Below are positions 40,076 through 47,758 of a stretch of DNA of 64,000 nt, piece by piece (the stretch's first letter is position 1; every line of letters starts with the position of its first letter). The DNA is taken from NCBI GenBank assembly GCA_013376735.1, contig VINJ01000001.1:3410001-3474000 (forward strand), read 5' to 3'. A model generated the notes under the pieces. The model searched no databases and was not told the DNA's origin. It saw only the letters and a program-made list of their open reading frames with translations. This stretch comes from a bacterium Scap17. GTDB taxonomy: Bacteria; Pseudomonadota; Gammaproteobacteria; Pseudomonadales; Halomonadaceae. Position numbers and translations under genes: made by a program.

Positions 40076-40489
40076 TCAGATATGCCCAGCCCGCCCGTAG
40101 CGCTAGACACGCGAGAGGCCGCTGGGAGTACGCCGCCCAGGGCTGTCGAAATACTGGGAATACGACCTCGCCGGCCGTGCCTCCATCACTTGTGCACCGG
40201 GCTGCACCACCGGCGTTGTAATGGCCCTGAGAATCTCGACGATGCGATTAAGCCGAGAGGAGGGAAGCCCATGCCAAACCACAAAGGAACCGGATCATCT
40301 GGTATCGCAGCTGGATGAAATGGCGCTGCCCTGGGCGAGATCAGGGCATCCAAGAAAGGCTATCAGCAAGCCATCGCTCTATGCGCCGGCTTACCCATGC
40401 CCTTTCCCTGCAGTGCCTGTGCTTCCTCGCCATGTCCCTGGCGGGGTCTTTTGGCACCACCCTTTTCATCGTGTCTCTCGGCGCACCTT

Positions 40490-40516
40490 GCCCGCCCCAA
40501 CCGGCGGGCCTTTTTG
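40490..40516 (+). terminator. intrinsic terminator upstream of rdgC
   Basis: GCCCGCC (40490-40496), loop CCAACC, GGCGGGC (40503-40509), then CTTTTTG. It sits about 65 bp before the rdgC start. Confidence 0.75.
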
Positions 40517-40580
40517 TGCTCACACGCCAGTCTCTTCTGGGGGCTGACCTGTGCGTTCAACCATCCATGAGGAAGCCTCC

Positions 40581-41495
40581 ATGTGGTTCAAGAATCTACA
40601 GCTCTACCGTCTGCACGACAGCACACCGCTTGATGATGGCCGCCTGGCTGAATGCCTGCCGGAGCATCGTTTCCGCCCAGTCTCGGGTGTCGAGGCGCGG
40701 CGCATTGGATGGGTGCCGCCCACTGCCGGCGGTGACGCCCTGGCGCATGAGGTGATGGGTCAGCACCTGGTCACCGCGAAGGTGCAGGAAAAGCTGCTCC
40801 CCGCCGGCGTAGTAGCGGAGGAGCTGGCAGAGCGAGTGAGTCAGCGCGAAGCCGTCGAAGGCCGGCCACTACGCCGCCGCGAGCGGCTGACGATGAAAGA
40901 ACAGATATTCGAGGAGCTGCTGCCGCGAGCCTTCACCCAGTCACAGCGCACTGATCTCTGGTGGAGTCGGCCGGCCGGCATGATCGTGGTCAATGCCAGC
41001 AGCGCATCGAAGGCAGAGCAGGTGCTCGACCTGCTGCGCCAGACGCTGGGCAGCTTGAAGGTGACACCCATCGCGGTCCAGCGGCCACCCAGCCAGGTGA
41101 TGGGCGAATGGTTGGCGCGGCCAGAGACGCGGCCGGATGGGCTGATCATTGGCGATGCCGTCACGCTGGCAGCGCCTGATGACGAGGATGGCGTCTTACG
41201 TGCTCGCCTATTCGACCTCGATGGCGAAGAGATCCAGACGGCGCTGAGCCTGGGCCGGATACCCACCAGCCTGGCCATCGAGATCGACGGGCGCGTGGCC
41301 TTCACCCTGGGCGATGACCTCTCGATCAAAGGGCTGCGATTCGCTGATGCGGTGATCGAGGAGGCCAACGCCACAGAGCATGAGGACGCCGCGGCGCGCA
41401 TCGAGGCTGATTTCCTACTGATGGCCGGCGTGCTCGAGGACGCGCTGACGCATCTGATCCACTGGATGGGCGGCGAGGTCCAGCCCACCGCATAG
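40581..41495 (+). CDS. rdgC: RdgC, recombination-associated DNA-binding protein (phage-borne)
   Basis: This is a 304-residue protein beginning MWFKNLQLYRL at ATG 40581, the start conserved in RdgC. Further family motifs are CLPEHRFRPVSGVEARRIGW, EELLPRAFTQSQRTDLWWSR, GMIVVNASSASKAEQVLDLL, ALSLGRIPTSLAIEIDGRVA and LSIKGLRFADAVIEEANATE. RdgC forms a ring dimer on DNA and restrains RecA. A phage copy could protect phage DNA or modulate recombination and SOS. It heads the rightward operon after a leader with boxA and terminator. Length is normal for the family. Confidence 0.92.
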   Translation: MWFKNLQLYRLHDSTPLDDGRLAECLPEHRFRPVSGVEARRIGWVPPTAGGDALAHEVMGQHLVTAKVQEKLLPAGVVAEELAERVSQREAVEGRPLRRRERLTMKEQIFEELLPRAFTQSQRTDLWWSRPAGMIVVNASSASKAEQVLDLLRQTLGSLKVTPIAVQRPPSQVMGEWLARPETRPDGLIIGDAVTLAAPDDEDGVLRARLFDLDGEEIQTALSLGRIPTSLAIEIDGRVAFTLGDDLSIKGLRFADAVIEEANATEHEDAAARIEADFLLMAGVLEDALTHLIHWMGGEVQPTA

Positions 41496-41512
41496 GCAAA
41501 AGGAGAAAACGC

Positions 41513-41800
41513 ATGGAACTGGGACTGCAGAGCATCGTCACCATCGACGGCATCACCGCCCCGCTGATCGAGCATGCTGCTGCGCGCGGCATCATGCGGG
41601 GCACGCTGCTGTCACGCATGACGCGCATCGGAAGATCCGACGCCCTCGCGCTACTGGGGCCGGCGACTCGATCCCGCAAGCCAGTGCCACCGCCTGCCCG
41701 CGAGGAGGTGATAACACACCTGCTGCGCACTCCCGCCGGCAGGCTCGCCACGGCCAAGCGCCTGGGCGATTACGCCTCGATTCACTACGGGGCTGCCTGA
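41513..41800 (+). CDS. hypothetical phage protein, 95 aa
   Basis: This 95-residue protein (MELGLQSIVTIDGITAPLIE) has Shine-Dalgarno AAAGGAGAAAACGC and lies 17 bp after rdgC. The segment ITAPLIEHAAARGIMRGTLL followed by SRMTRIGRSDALALLGPATR looks like a small helix-turn-helix. It probably belongs to the rdgC operon. Not recognised. Confidence 0.65.
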   Translation: MELGLQSIVTIDGITAPLIEHAAARGIMRGTLLSRMTRIGRSDALALLGPATRSRKPVPPPAREEVITHLLRTPAGRLATAKRLGDYASIHYGAA

Positions 41801-41825
41801 TACCACCACCCAAGGACGCAACACC

Positions 41826-42071
41826 ATGACGCGCGATGATCTGATAGAGAAGCTGGTGACCACCCTGCCGGCATGGCCGTCACCGGCCGACCACTGCAGC
41901 CAGCCGGCCGCCACTGCGGACGGCCACCGCGAGGGCTGGGAGAAAGGGCCGCGAGATAACCAATGGCATTACAGCCTGATAGCCGACCACGGGGGCCGCA
42001 TCAGCGTCACCCGCGAGCAGTGGGAGCATGTCATAGAGAACCGCACGAAATACCAAAGAATTTGGTATTGA
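41826..42071 (+). CDS. hypothetical phage protein, 81 aa
   Basis: This 81-residue protein (MTRDDLIEKLVTTLPAWPSP) has GWEKGPRDNQWHYSLIADHG and TREQWEHVIENRTKYQ. It is 25 bp after the previous gene and is GC-rich like the rest of the phage; the AT-rich cargo begins immediately after its stop. Not recognised. Confidence 0.6.
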   Translation: MTRDDLIEKLVTTLPAWPSPADHCSQPAATADGHREGWEKGPRDNQWHYSLIADHGGRISVTREQWEHVIENRTKYQRIWY

Positions 42072-42132
42072 CCGCTACACAAAATCATGCAGGTAATGTT
42101 TTAGAGTATGTCTCCATGATAGATCTAAAATA

Positions 42133-42160
42133 TTGTCTATAGTAAAATTTTCGGTATTCT
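42133..42160 (+). promoter_or_regulatory. promoter of the AT-rich cargo cassette
   Basis: -35 TTGTCT (42133-42138), 16-bp spacer, -10 TATTCT (42155-42160), about 40 bp ahead of the DGQHR gene's start. The region 42064-42200 is extremely AT-rich. Confidence 0.55.
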
Positions 42161-42201
42161 GTTAACCATCGACCACCAAGCAAAGCAAGAAGGGATGATC
42201 C

Positions 42202-43713
42202 ATGCCGGATAAAGTAGAAGGGATTCGAGTCCACCAATGGCTAGATAGCTGGGATAAAATAAACTGGGACAAAAGTAGCTATAGAAGAGAACCGAGTCAT
42301 GAGTTTTATTTATTTTCTATAAAAGCTTCCGAGTTAAAGAAACTCTCAGGTATATATCGCCGAAAGGCCAAAGAAGGCGAAAAGAGAACATTTGATACAG
42401 GAATTCAAAGAAGTCACGATGCCAAACGATCTAAAAAAATAAAAGAATTTGTTGAATATGGATACCCCTATTGCGATTTAAACGATAGCTTGCGAAATAG
42501 TGGTCAGCACGAATCACTTAGGAAACCTGGGTGGCTGCCTACCGGCATAGTAATCAATATTCTTACTAATGAAGATTGCAGAAATGGTAACTACATAGAA
42601 GAAAAAGATGCCATATCAATAGAAAGCCAAGATAGTAGCCGAGTGGTAGAGATGGTACTACCTGAAGGTTTTGAAAGCTCATCATGGACACCTGCCACTT
42701 TACCCCCTGTAGAGGTAATTGATGGTCAGCACCGACTATGGGCTTTTGATGATGATCTTGATAATGATTATGAAATGCCTGTGATAGCATTTTATGGTCT
42801 AGACATTAGCTGGCAAGCATATCTTTTTTGGTCTATAAACATCACCCCTGTTCGGATTAACAGAAGCTTAGCTTTTGATATGTACCCGCTTCTTAGAGCT
42901 GAGGATTGGGTAGATAAAATTGGCCATAAAGTGTATCAGGAGGCGCGCGCTCAGGAAGTGGTCGAAAGTTTATGGTCCCATAATTCCAGTCCATGGAAGA
43001 ACAAAATAAATATGTTAGCAGAACCTAGAAGCCCCTATATAAGGCAGGCAACTTGGATTCGTGCTTTCATGAATTCATTTATTAAAAACACTTCTAAAAG
43101 CTCAAAATCTGGCGGCCTATTTGGCGTTTCTAGTCATGATAGTGAGTCAATCATACCCTGGACGCGATCTCAACAAACAGCATTTATAATATACTTTGGT
43201 AACACTTTACTCGATGCTGTTAAAAATCATAATGGTGAATGGGTAAATGCTTTACGTCGAAACAAAACTGCCGATTTAGATGACCCAAGCTCCGATGCAG
43301 GTATGTTCGATAAGCGAAGTCACCTTAATACGGATCAAGGAATAAGATCAATTTTATCTCTTTTAAACGATGTTTGTGTCTCAAACTTACATTACCAAGA
43401 CTTTATCGATTGGCATCCAGGTGAAGAATCAGGTGCGTTTTCTGAGGATAGTATAACGAAAGAACTATCTGCAATTGATGGGATGAATTTTTCAGTCCTT
43501 ATCAAAGATTTCTGCAATACAATTGTAGCTTATGACTGGCGAACAGCTGCTGCACCGGAATTGAGTGAGGAAGCATCTAAACAAAAAATGATTTTTAGGG
43601 GCAGCGGTGGCTATGTAGAGTTAAAGAAAGACTTGACTGAATTCTGTATAAATAACAGTGTAAGTGCAGAATTTAGAACGTCTCTCGAACGCATGGTAGA
43701 GGCTACTAAATAA
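42202..43713 (+). CDS. DGQHR-domain protein (DndB-like)
   Basis: This 503-residue protein starts at ATG 42202 after AGAAGGGATG. The signature IDGQHRLWAF has the DGQHR at residues 174-178. It is followed by the family-conserved block MPVIAFYGLDISWQAYLFWS and INITPVRINRSLAFDMYPLL. Upstream, AKRSKKIKEFVEYGYPY fits the usual N-terminal part. DGQHR proteins include DndB, the regulator or specificity component of DNA phosphorothioation, and share a ParB/sulfiredoxin-like fold. The C-terminal 270 residues are not recognised. Strikingly AT-rich codon use against GC-rich neighbours indicates recent transfer. It directly abuts the next gene. No dndA/C/D/E is present. Confidence 0.8.
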   Translation: MPDKVEGIRVHQWLDSWDKINWDKSSYRREPSHEFYLFSIKASELKKLSGIYRRKAKEGEKRTFDTGIQRSHDAKRSKKIKEFVEYGYPYCDLNDSLRNSGQHESLRKPGWLPTGIVINILTNEDCRNGNYIEEKDAISIESQDSSRVVEMVLPEGFESSSWTPATLPPVEVIDGQHRLWAFDDDLDNDYEMPVIAFYGLDISWQAYLFWSINITPVRINRSLAFDMYPLLRAEDWVDKIGHKVYQEARAQEVVESLWSHNSSPWKNKINMLAEPRSPYIRQATWIRAFMNSFIKNTSKSSKSGGLFGVSSHDSESIIPWTRSQQTAFIIYFGNTLLDAVKNHNGEWVNALRRNKTADLDDPSSDAGMFDKRSHLNTDQGIRSILSLLNDVCVSNLHYQDFIDWHPGEESGAFSEDSITKELSAIDGMNFSVLIKDFCNTIVAYDWRTAAAPELSEEASKQKMIFRGSGGYVELKKDLTEFCINNSVSAEFRTSLERMVEATK

Positions 43714-45054
43714 ATGGAACCACAAGAGTTAAGTCAGAGTAGCCGGTCAGTACTGGAAAAGCAGTCTGAAGACGCTATTGTTAACGCACTAAGCTCTTTA
43801 AAAACAGCTTTCCATAACAGGACTCTTATCGACAGCGAAAACCCTTTTTTTATCAATCAAGAAGAGGCTATAAAAGAGTTTTTTAGTGAAATTACCGATT
43901 CACCAAAACCTAATAACGATTTGACAGAACACATGTCAATATCAGTCATCATACATAACAATGATGGATGGTCATATCTAACTCAAGCGATGCAAGCTAT
44001 TATACGTGGCGATATAGGCGCTGCGAGTCACCTTGCATATTATGCCGAGCTAAGAGCCGCACTTAGCATTTTGGCAAGTCAAGGGATAGGTATATACAAT
44101 TATAGAAATATCATCGTCGATAGCACAGGCAAAATTCATAAGCTAAATAAATCTCCAACGCATAAAATTACTTGGTTAGCTCTGGAGGAGTGGGCCAAAA
44201 GTGCCAATGCTAGCGACTTTTTTGGAAGCGAAATATTGCCCTTTAATATACCATTGCGAGACTGGCTGCATGAATATGAAGGTACACCTGACCTTTCCCA
44301 TACAGGCGCAAGCTTAATCAAAATGTGGGGTCTAGAGCTTAGCAAATACTCTTTGGATAGAAGCTCTCGAAATGAGGTTTCGTATCAGGTCAACTTAAAA
44401 CCAGAACTAAAGAGACTAACTCCACACGCTTTAACGAGTTTTATGTCTGAGATCTGGTCATCGTCAAATCCAGAATCAAAACCTTTCAGCAGCCTCGACA
44501 GCAAGCTATTAAAGAAAATATTACATACTATTTATAGTGAGAAATCTGATGCTATATTCACCCAATCCAGCTATGACACAACAATCAATAGAACTTGCTC
44601 AAATCTTGAAACGCCTGCTTATGTGAAATCATATTTAATAAGCAATGACAGCTCTGACGAATCATCTATCTTAGACTATGCATACAAGAATCGTGGCGCA
44701 GATGACGACTATCAGTTCTTAGATGTTTTCTCGAGAGCATTTTTGCTTTTAAGATTAGCATCTGCCAGCACATCAAGATTAATGAGAAAAGCAGATGTCA
44801 CTCTCGATGAGCTGGCTTTCTGGTGGCTTCCGATGTCTTATTCATCCGGCATAGCCAATGAAGGTAGTTTGACAGGTGAGGCAGATTATGATTTTGAAAA
44901 TTTATGGCACGAGATCAACGATGCTATTGAGGATCTGGAAGATGTAGATCCAGAAAACTCATGCGTAAAAACTTTCATGAGTGATTATGCTAACACTATA
45001 GAGCCTTTATCTCGCTTAGATAAGCTAACCTTTTTTGGTCTAAAAACAATGTAA
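43714..45054 (+). CDS. unrecognised 446-aa protein coupled to the DGQHR gene
   Basis: ATG 43714 directly follows the TAA stop of the DGQHR gene (TAAATG), so the pair is translationally coupled. The protein is 446 residues, soluble and mostly helical. A conspicuous segment is AMQAIIRGDIGAASHLAYYA then ELRAALSILASQGIGIYNYR (about residues 88-127). It recalls the helical R...H pattern of HEPN-like toxins, but the spacing does not fit the canonical R-x4-6-H, so no assignment is made. Two Cys only, no nuclease or ATPase motif seen. The C-terminal region is acidic (NDAIEDLEDVDPENS). It ends one base before the stop of the convergent methyltransferase gene. Confidence 0.8.
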   Translation: MEPQELSQSSRSVLEKQSEDAIVNALSSLKTAFHNRTLIDSENPFFINQEEAIKEFFSEITDSPKPNNDLTEHMSISVIIHNNDGWSYLTQAMQAIIRGDIGAASHLAYYAELRAALSILASQGIGIYNYRNIIVDSTGKIHKLNKSPTHKITWLALEEWAKSANASDFFGSEILPFNIPLRDWLHEYEGTPDLSHTGASLIKMWGLELSKYSLDRSSRNEVSYQVNLKPELKRLTPHALTSFMSEIWSSSNPESKPFSSLDSKLLKKILHTIYSEKSDAIFTQSSYDTTINRTCSNLETPAYVKSYLISNDSSDESSILDYAYKNRGADDDYQFLDVFSRAFLLLRLASASTSRLMRKADVTLDELAFWWLPMSYSSGIANEGSLTGEADYDFENLWHEINDAIEDLEDVDPENSCVKTFMSDYANTIEPLSRLDKLTFFGLKTM

Positions 45055-45055
45055 T

Positions 45056-45865
45056 CTACCAGAATTTAACCATTAGCTCTTCATATTTGCCGCGACTTTC
45101 TTTCTTACCAGATAGCACGCTATTTCTGGATAGCGTGCTATGGCCTACATAGTCACTATACAAATCAAAAATAGACTGATGATTCGCATTTGTCATTAAT
45201 ACTTTAGCACCTCTTAAAACAGCGCGCCCAATAGCATCTCTTAATCTTACCTGATCATCCCAAGAAAATAATTTCTCATTGTACTTAATAAATCCATTAT
45301 AATTATGCTGGACAGTATAAGGAGGATCAATAAAGACGAAGTCATTCTCCTGAGCCCTATCAATTATACGTTCAAAATCCGAATTATATATAGAGGCTCT
45401 TCTTAGTAAACGGGCTGTTTCTCTAAAATCATCCGTCTCTAATATAACATTTTTCTTTGTCCCTATCGGAACATTGTACTTCCCTGACAAATTAACTCTA
45501 TATAAACCATTCCAACAGGTTCTGTTTAAGTAAATCATACGTGCGGCTATCTCTTCCTGACTTAATGGAGACTGACCACGCATGTGGTAATAGAACTCAT
45601 CGCAATGAAGTTCGTGATATCTTTTTAAAAGCTTCTCAACTTTACGATTACGATTGCGAAGCGCTTTATATGTAACAACAAGCTCACTGTTGAGATCAGA
45701 TAATATCGCCTCTTGTGGCTTTAGATGAAAGAACACAGAGCCACTACCTACAAATGGCTCAATATATCTATTATATTCTTTCGGAAAAACATATGAATGA
45801 TTATTTACTAACCACCGTTTTCCACCAGCCCATTTTAGAAAAGGTAGTATAACTTTTTCTGACAT
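45056..45865 (-). CDS. D12-class DNA adenine N6-methyltransferase (Dam family)
   Basis: This 269-residue protein from ATG 45865 (MSEKVILPFLKWAGGKRWLV) has SAM-binding motif I at FLKWAGGKR (9-17), YIEPFVGSGSVFFHL (34-48) and catalytic motif IV DPPY (180-183) in FVFIDPPYTVQHNYNGF, plus LMTNANH near residue 220. This is the alpha-class Dam/DpnII organisation, normally methylating adenine in GATC; the actual target is inferred. A TTG further upstream (45883) is possible. It is convergent with the 446-aa gene, with a one-base gap between stops, and shares its AT-rich composition, so the three genes probably moved together. Confidence 0.9.
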   Translation of the reverse strand: MSEKVILPFLKWAGGKRWLVNNHSYVFPKEYNRYIEPFVGSGSVFFHLKPQEAILSDLNSELVVTYKALRNRNRKVEKLLKRYHELHCDEFYYHMRGQSPLSQEEIAARMIYLNRTCWNGLYRVNLSGKYNVPIGTKKNVILETDDFRETARLLRRASIYNSDFERIIDRAQENDFVFIDPPYTVQHNYNGFIKYNEKLFSWDDQVRLRDAIGRAVLRGAKVLMTNANHQSIFDLYSDYVGHSTLSRNSVLSGKKESRGKYEELMVKFW

Positions 45866-46054
45866 TTCATCATCCGAGTACAAAAAAGAAGCTCTATGAT
45901 ACGTGGCCTAAAAACCAAGCGCTATGGCATGGTCTCATGCGAGCAGACTCGGGCCGAGTAAAAAACCACACATCATAGCAGGCATCGTCCTAGGGAGTAA
46001 CGTTAAAGCATCAACCTGAGGGGGGAGCCGCCATAACACCACAACTCATCTCAA

Positions 46055-46077
46055 AACCACCCTCGAGGTGGTTTTTT
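46055..46077 (+). terminator. intrinsic terminator between cargo and integration genes
   Basis: AACCACC-CTCGA-GGTGGTT followed by TTTT. With AAAA on the left it may act on both strands. It separates the methyltransferase upstream region from the zinc-finger gene at 46098. Confidence 0.75.
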
Positions 46078-46097
46078 ATGCCCGCGAGGAGAGTCAG

Positions 46098-46430
46098 ATG
46101 CGGCAGGTATCACAGGCGGAATGGGTGCCGCCAGATCACTGTGCGTGCCCTAAATGCGACGGGTGCGGCGAATATCGCGGAACATTCCACACCTCGCCAT
46201 GCGCCCACTGCCACGGCACTGGATACGCCGCGCCAGACGGCGAGGCGCTGCCGGCTGAGGATCTGATCGCCATGATCAGCCGCCGGCGCGATCACTGGCG
46301 GCGAGAGCATGCGCAGCTGCTGAGGGTGCCTGGCGTGCGCGAGGCAGTCGAGCAGCACAAAGCAAGGCAGCAGGCAGAGCAGGAACGGCAGGCCATGGGG
46401 TACGGGGTCGGCAGGTATCAAGGCGATTGA
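46098..46430 (+). CDS. DnaJ-type zinc-finger phage protein, 110 aa
   Basis: This 110-residue protein from ATG 46098 (MRQVSQAEWVPPDHCACPKC) has Shine-Dalgarno GAGGAGAG. Cysteines are arranged as CACPKCDGCGEYRG and then CAHCHGTGYA, the CxxCxGxG pattern of DnaJ zinc fingers. A helical, Arg/Gln-rich tail (EQHKARQQAEQERQ) follows. GC-rich like the phage backbone. Likely a nucleic-acid or chaperone-type binder. The small zinc-finger gene next to excision/integration genes is common in such phages; role unknown. Confidence 0.65.
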   Translation: MRQVSQAEWVPPDHCACPKCDGCGEYRGTFHTSPCAHCHGTGYAAPDGEALPAEDLIAMISRRRDHWRREHAQLLRVPGVREAVEQHKARQQAEQERQAMGYGVGRYQGD

Positions 46431-46446
46431 TAGAGAGGCGATCACG

Positions 46447-46779
46447 ATGGAATTGCTCACACCGGAGACGGTAGCGCGCCAGCTGAGCATGAGCATCAGC
46501 TGGGTGTATACGCACAAGCATGAGATAGGGTTTGTGCGACTCGGAAAGTCAATTCGTTTTGAGCCGGATGCGGTTAGAGAATATGCTGAGGGGTGCAAGC
46601 GTGGCCCCAACGTAGAAGAGGGCACCAGATGGGAATCAAAATCAGATACCGCGAGGACCGCGACCAGTGGGTGGTCACAGAGATCAGCAACGGTCGGCGG
46701 CATCAGCGATCTTTTGCGGGCGAGAAGCAAGGAAAGAAGCAAGCCAGAGAGTATGCAGCAGCCAGAGAGGCGGCATTAG
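46447..46779 (+). CDS. excisionase-like helix-turn-helix protein
   Basis: This 110-residue protein (MELLTPETVARQLSMSISWV) has Shine-Dalgarno AGAGAGGCG. The N-terminal 55 residues are an excisionase/MerR-type HTH: TPETVARQLSMSISWVYTHK then FVRLGKSIRFEPDAVREYAE. The C-terminal half overlaps the integrase gene in another frame (151 bp), so the functional protein may be mainly the N-terminal domain. Position just before int supports a role in directionality of recombination. Confidence 0.75.
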   Translation: MELLTPETVARQLSMSISWVYTHKHEIGFVRLGKSIRFEPDAVREYAEGCKRGPNVEEGTRWESKSDTARTATSGWSQRSATVGGISDLLRARSKERSKPESMQQPERRH

Positions 46780-47645
46780 ATGAGGCCGCTTTCCAGGGCG
46801 AGGCCATGGGGCGGGAGCGCCGGCGCACATTCCTCGAGGGACTAGAGCGATGGGTCAGCGAGTACGACGTGGCCAGCCAGGCAAAGGCCATCAGGCCGGT
46901 GGCGGCATACATGGGCGAGAATGTACTGATCGGCCAGGAAACGGTCGATAAGGCGAGAAAGATGGCCAGCCATCTCAGGAAGGCGGGACGCGCTCAGAGC
47001 ACGATCAATAATCACCTGCAGGTGGTAAAGCGGGTGCTCAATCTGGCGTATATCGAGTGGGGCTGGATCAGCCACCCGCTAGGCGACAAGATCCGAAAGA
47101 AGACGCCCAAGAATGAGCGCCACGTCTACCTCGATGCCGATCAGCTGACACGCCTGATGGAAGCGATACCGGACAAGCGGCAGACCGACAAACGGGTGAT
47201 CGCCCTGGCAGCCTTGACGGGACTGCGCCAGGGCGAACTGCTCGCGCTGGAGCCTTCCAACATCCACGGCAATCGCATATTGCTGCGACCAGACCAGACG
47301 AAATCAGGCAAGGCTCGAGTCGTGCCGGTGCCAGAGGATGCACTGCCATGGTTGCACGCCTTGCCATTCGATACCACCTATGCGCGGTTGCGCAAGACAT
47401 GGGAAGACGCGCGCCAGGCGGTAGGCCGGCCGGATCTGCGCTTTCATGATCTGCGCCATAGCTACGCGAGCATGCTGGCGCAGGCTGGTGAAAGCATGAC
47501 AACAGTGCGCGACCTGCTGGGGCACTCGAGCCTGATCGTCACCAGCCGTTACTCGCACATATTCGACAAGGATCTCGACAGCGTGGCCATCAAGCTGCCG
47601 TCATTCCTGAATCAAAAACGCGGCGAAAACGCGGCGACGCATTAG
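46629..47645 (+). CDS. int: tyrosine integrase
   Basis: This 338-residue recombinase starts at ATG 46629 (MGIKIRYREDRDQWVV) with GAAGAGGG upstream; an earlier in-frame start at 46593 is possible. The N-terminal arm-binding region (about 1-65) is followed by a SAM-like core-binding domain and the catalytic domain: Arg200 (TGLRQGELLAL), His273 and Arg276 (FHDLRHSYASM), His299 (LLGHSSLIV) and nucleophile Tyr308 (SRYSHIFDKD). It acts on the tRNA-Leu core site 55 bp downstream. Its 3' end encodes two arm-type repeats. Confidence 0.95.
   Translation: MGIKIRYREDRDQWVVTEISNGRRHQRSFAGEKQGKKQAREYAAAREAALDEAAFQGEAMGRERRRTFLEGLERWVSEYDVASQAKAIRPVAAYMGENVLIGQETVDKARKMASHLRKAGRAQSTINNHLQVVKRVLNLAYIEWGWISHPLGDKIRKKTPKNERHVYLDADQLTRLMEAIPDKRQTDKRVIALAALTGLRQGELLALEPSNIHGNRILLRPDQTKSGKARVVPVPEDALPWLHALPFDTTYARLRKTWEDARQAVGRPDLRFHDLRHSYASMLAQAGESMTTVRDLLGHSSLIVTSRYSHIFDKDLDSVAIKLPSFLNQKRGENAATH
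47618..47637. repeat. two arm-site-like repeats in the 3' end of int
   Basis: ACGCGGCGA at 47618-47626 and 47629-47637, 11 bp apart, identical to the five copies at 6598-6660 on the other side of the prophage. They are also read as codons for the end of the integrase. Confidence 0.65.
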
Positions 47646-47669
47646 GGAGGGGTAGGCCAGAAACGCAAA

Positions 47670-47689
47670 CAGCCGCTCGTAAGCGACTG
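47670..47689 (-). terminator. phage-supplied terminator for the reconstituted tRNA-Leu
   Basis: On the minus strand CAGTCGCT-TACG-AGCGGCTG is followed by TTTGCGTTTC. It is a near-copy of the hairpin at 6409-6428 with the outer pair changed from A-T to C-G, so pairing is kept. Confidence 0.7.
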
Positions 47690-47699
47690 TTTTTAAAGG

Positions 47700-47758
47700 T
47701 GGTGCCGGTGGTCGGACTCGAACCGACACGCCTATTAAGCGGCGGATTTTGAATCCGC
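47700..47758 (-). repeat. attR: right 59-bp att core within tRNA-Leu
   Basis: Identical to 6438-6496. It comprises the 3' half of the intact tRNA gene, supplied by the phage on integration so that the tRNA stays functional. Confidence 0.95.

Larger units (their letters stand above)
39855..40580. other. largely non-coding leader region of the rightward operon
   Basis: I find no convincing gene in 726 bases. It holds a boxA-like element at 40063 and a terminator at 40490. There is also a well-placed ribosome site (GAGGAGGGAAG) before ATG 40272, which opens only a 15-residue peptide (MPNHKGTGSSGIAAG). That could be a leader peptide, or the start of a gene broken by a frameshift. The layout (boxA, leader, terminator, then rdgC) suggests regulated read-through. 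Confidence 0.45.
6438..47758. mobile_element. lambda-like siphovirus prophage in tRNA-Leu(CAA)
   Basis: The element is bounded by the 59-bp direct repeats at 6438-6496 and 47700-47758, so the integrated length counting one att copy is 41,262 bp. It contains integrase, excisionase-like gene, repressor/Cro with operators, O/P-like replication genes, lysis cassette, lambda-type head genes (GpA-type terminase, GpW, GpB-type portal, ClpP-like protease, GpD-like decoration, GpE-type capsid), tail genes with a 1160-residue tape measure, and receptor-binding proteins. All recognised essential modules appear intact and no frameshift is evident, so it may be inducible. AT-rich cargo lies at 42.1-45.9 kb. 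Confidence 0.96.

Noticed and set aside
43804-44000. Assigning the 446-aa cargo protein to a HEPN RNase family
   Set aside because: The Arg-His spacing does not fit the HEPN motif, so only resemblance is noted.
42202-45865. Calling the cargo a Dnd or Ssp phosphorothioation system
   Set aside because: Only a DndB-like domain is present; the cysteine desulfurase, DndC/SspD-like and DndD/E components are absent from the cassette.
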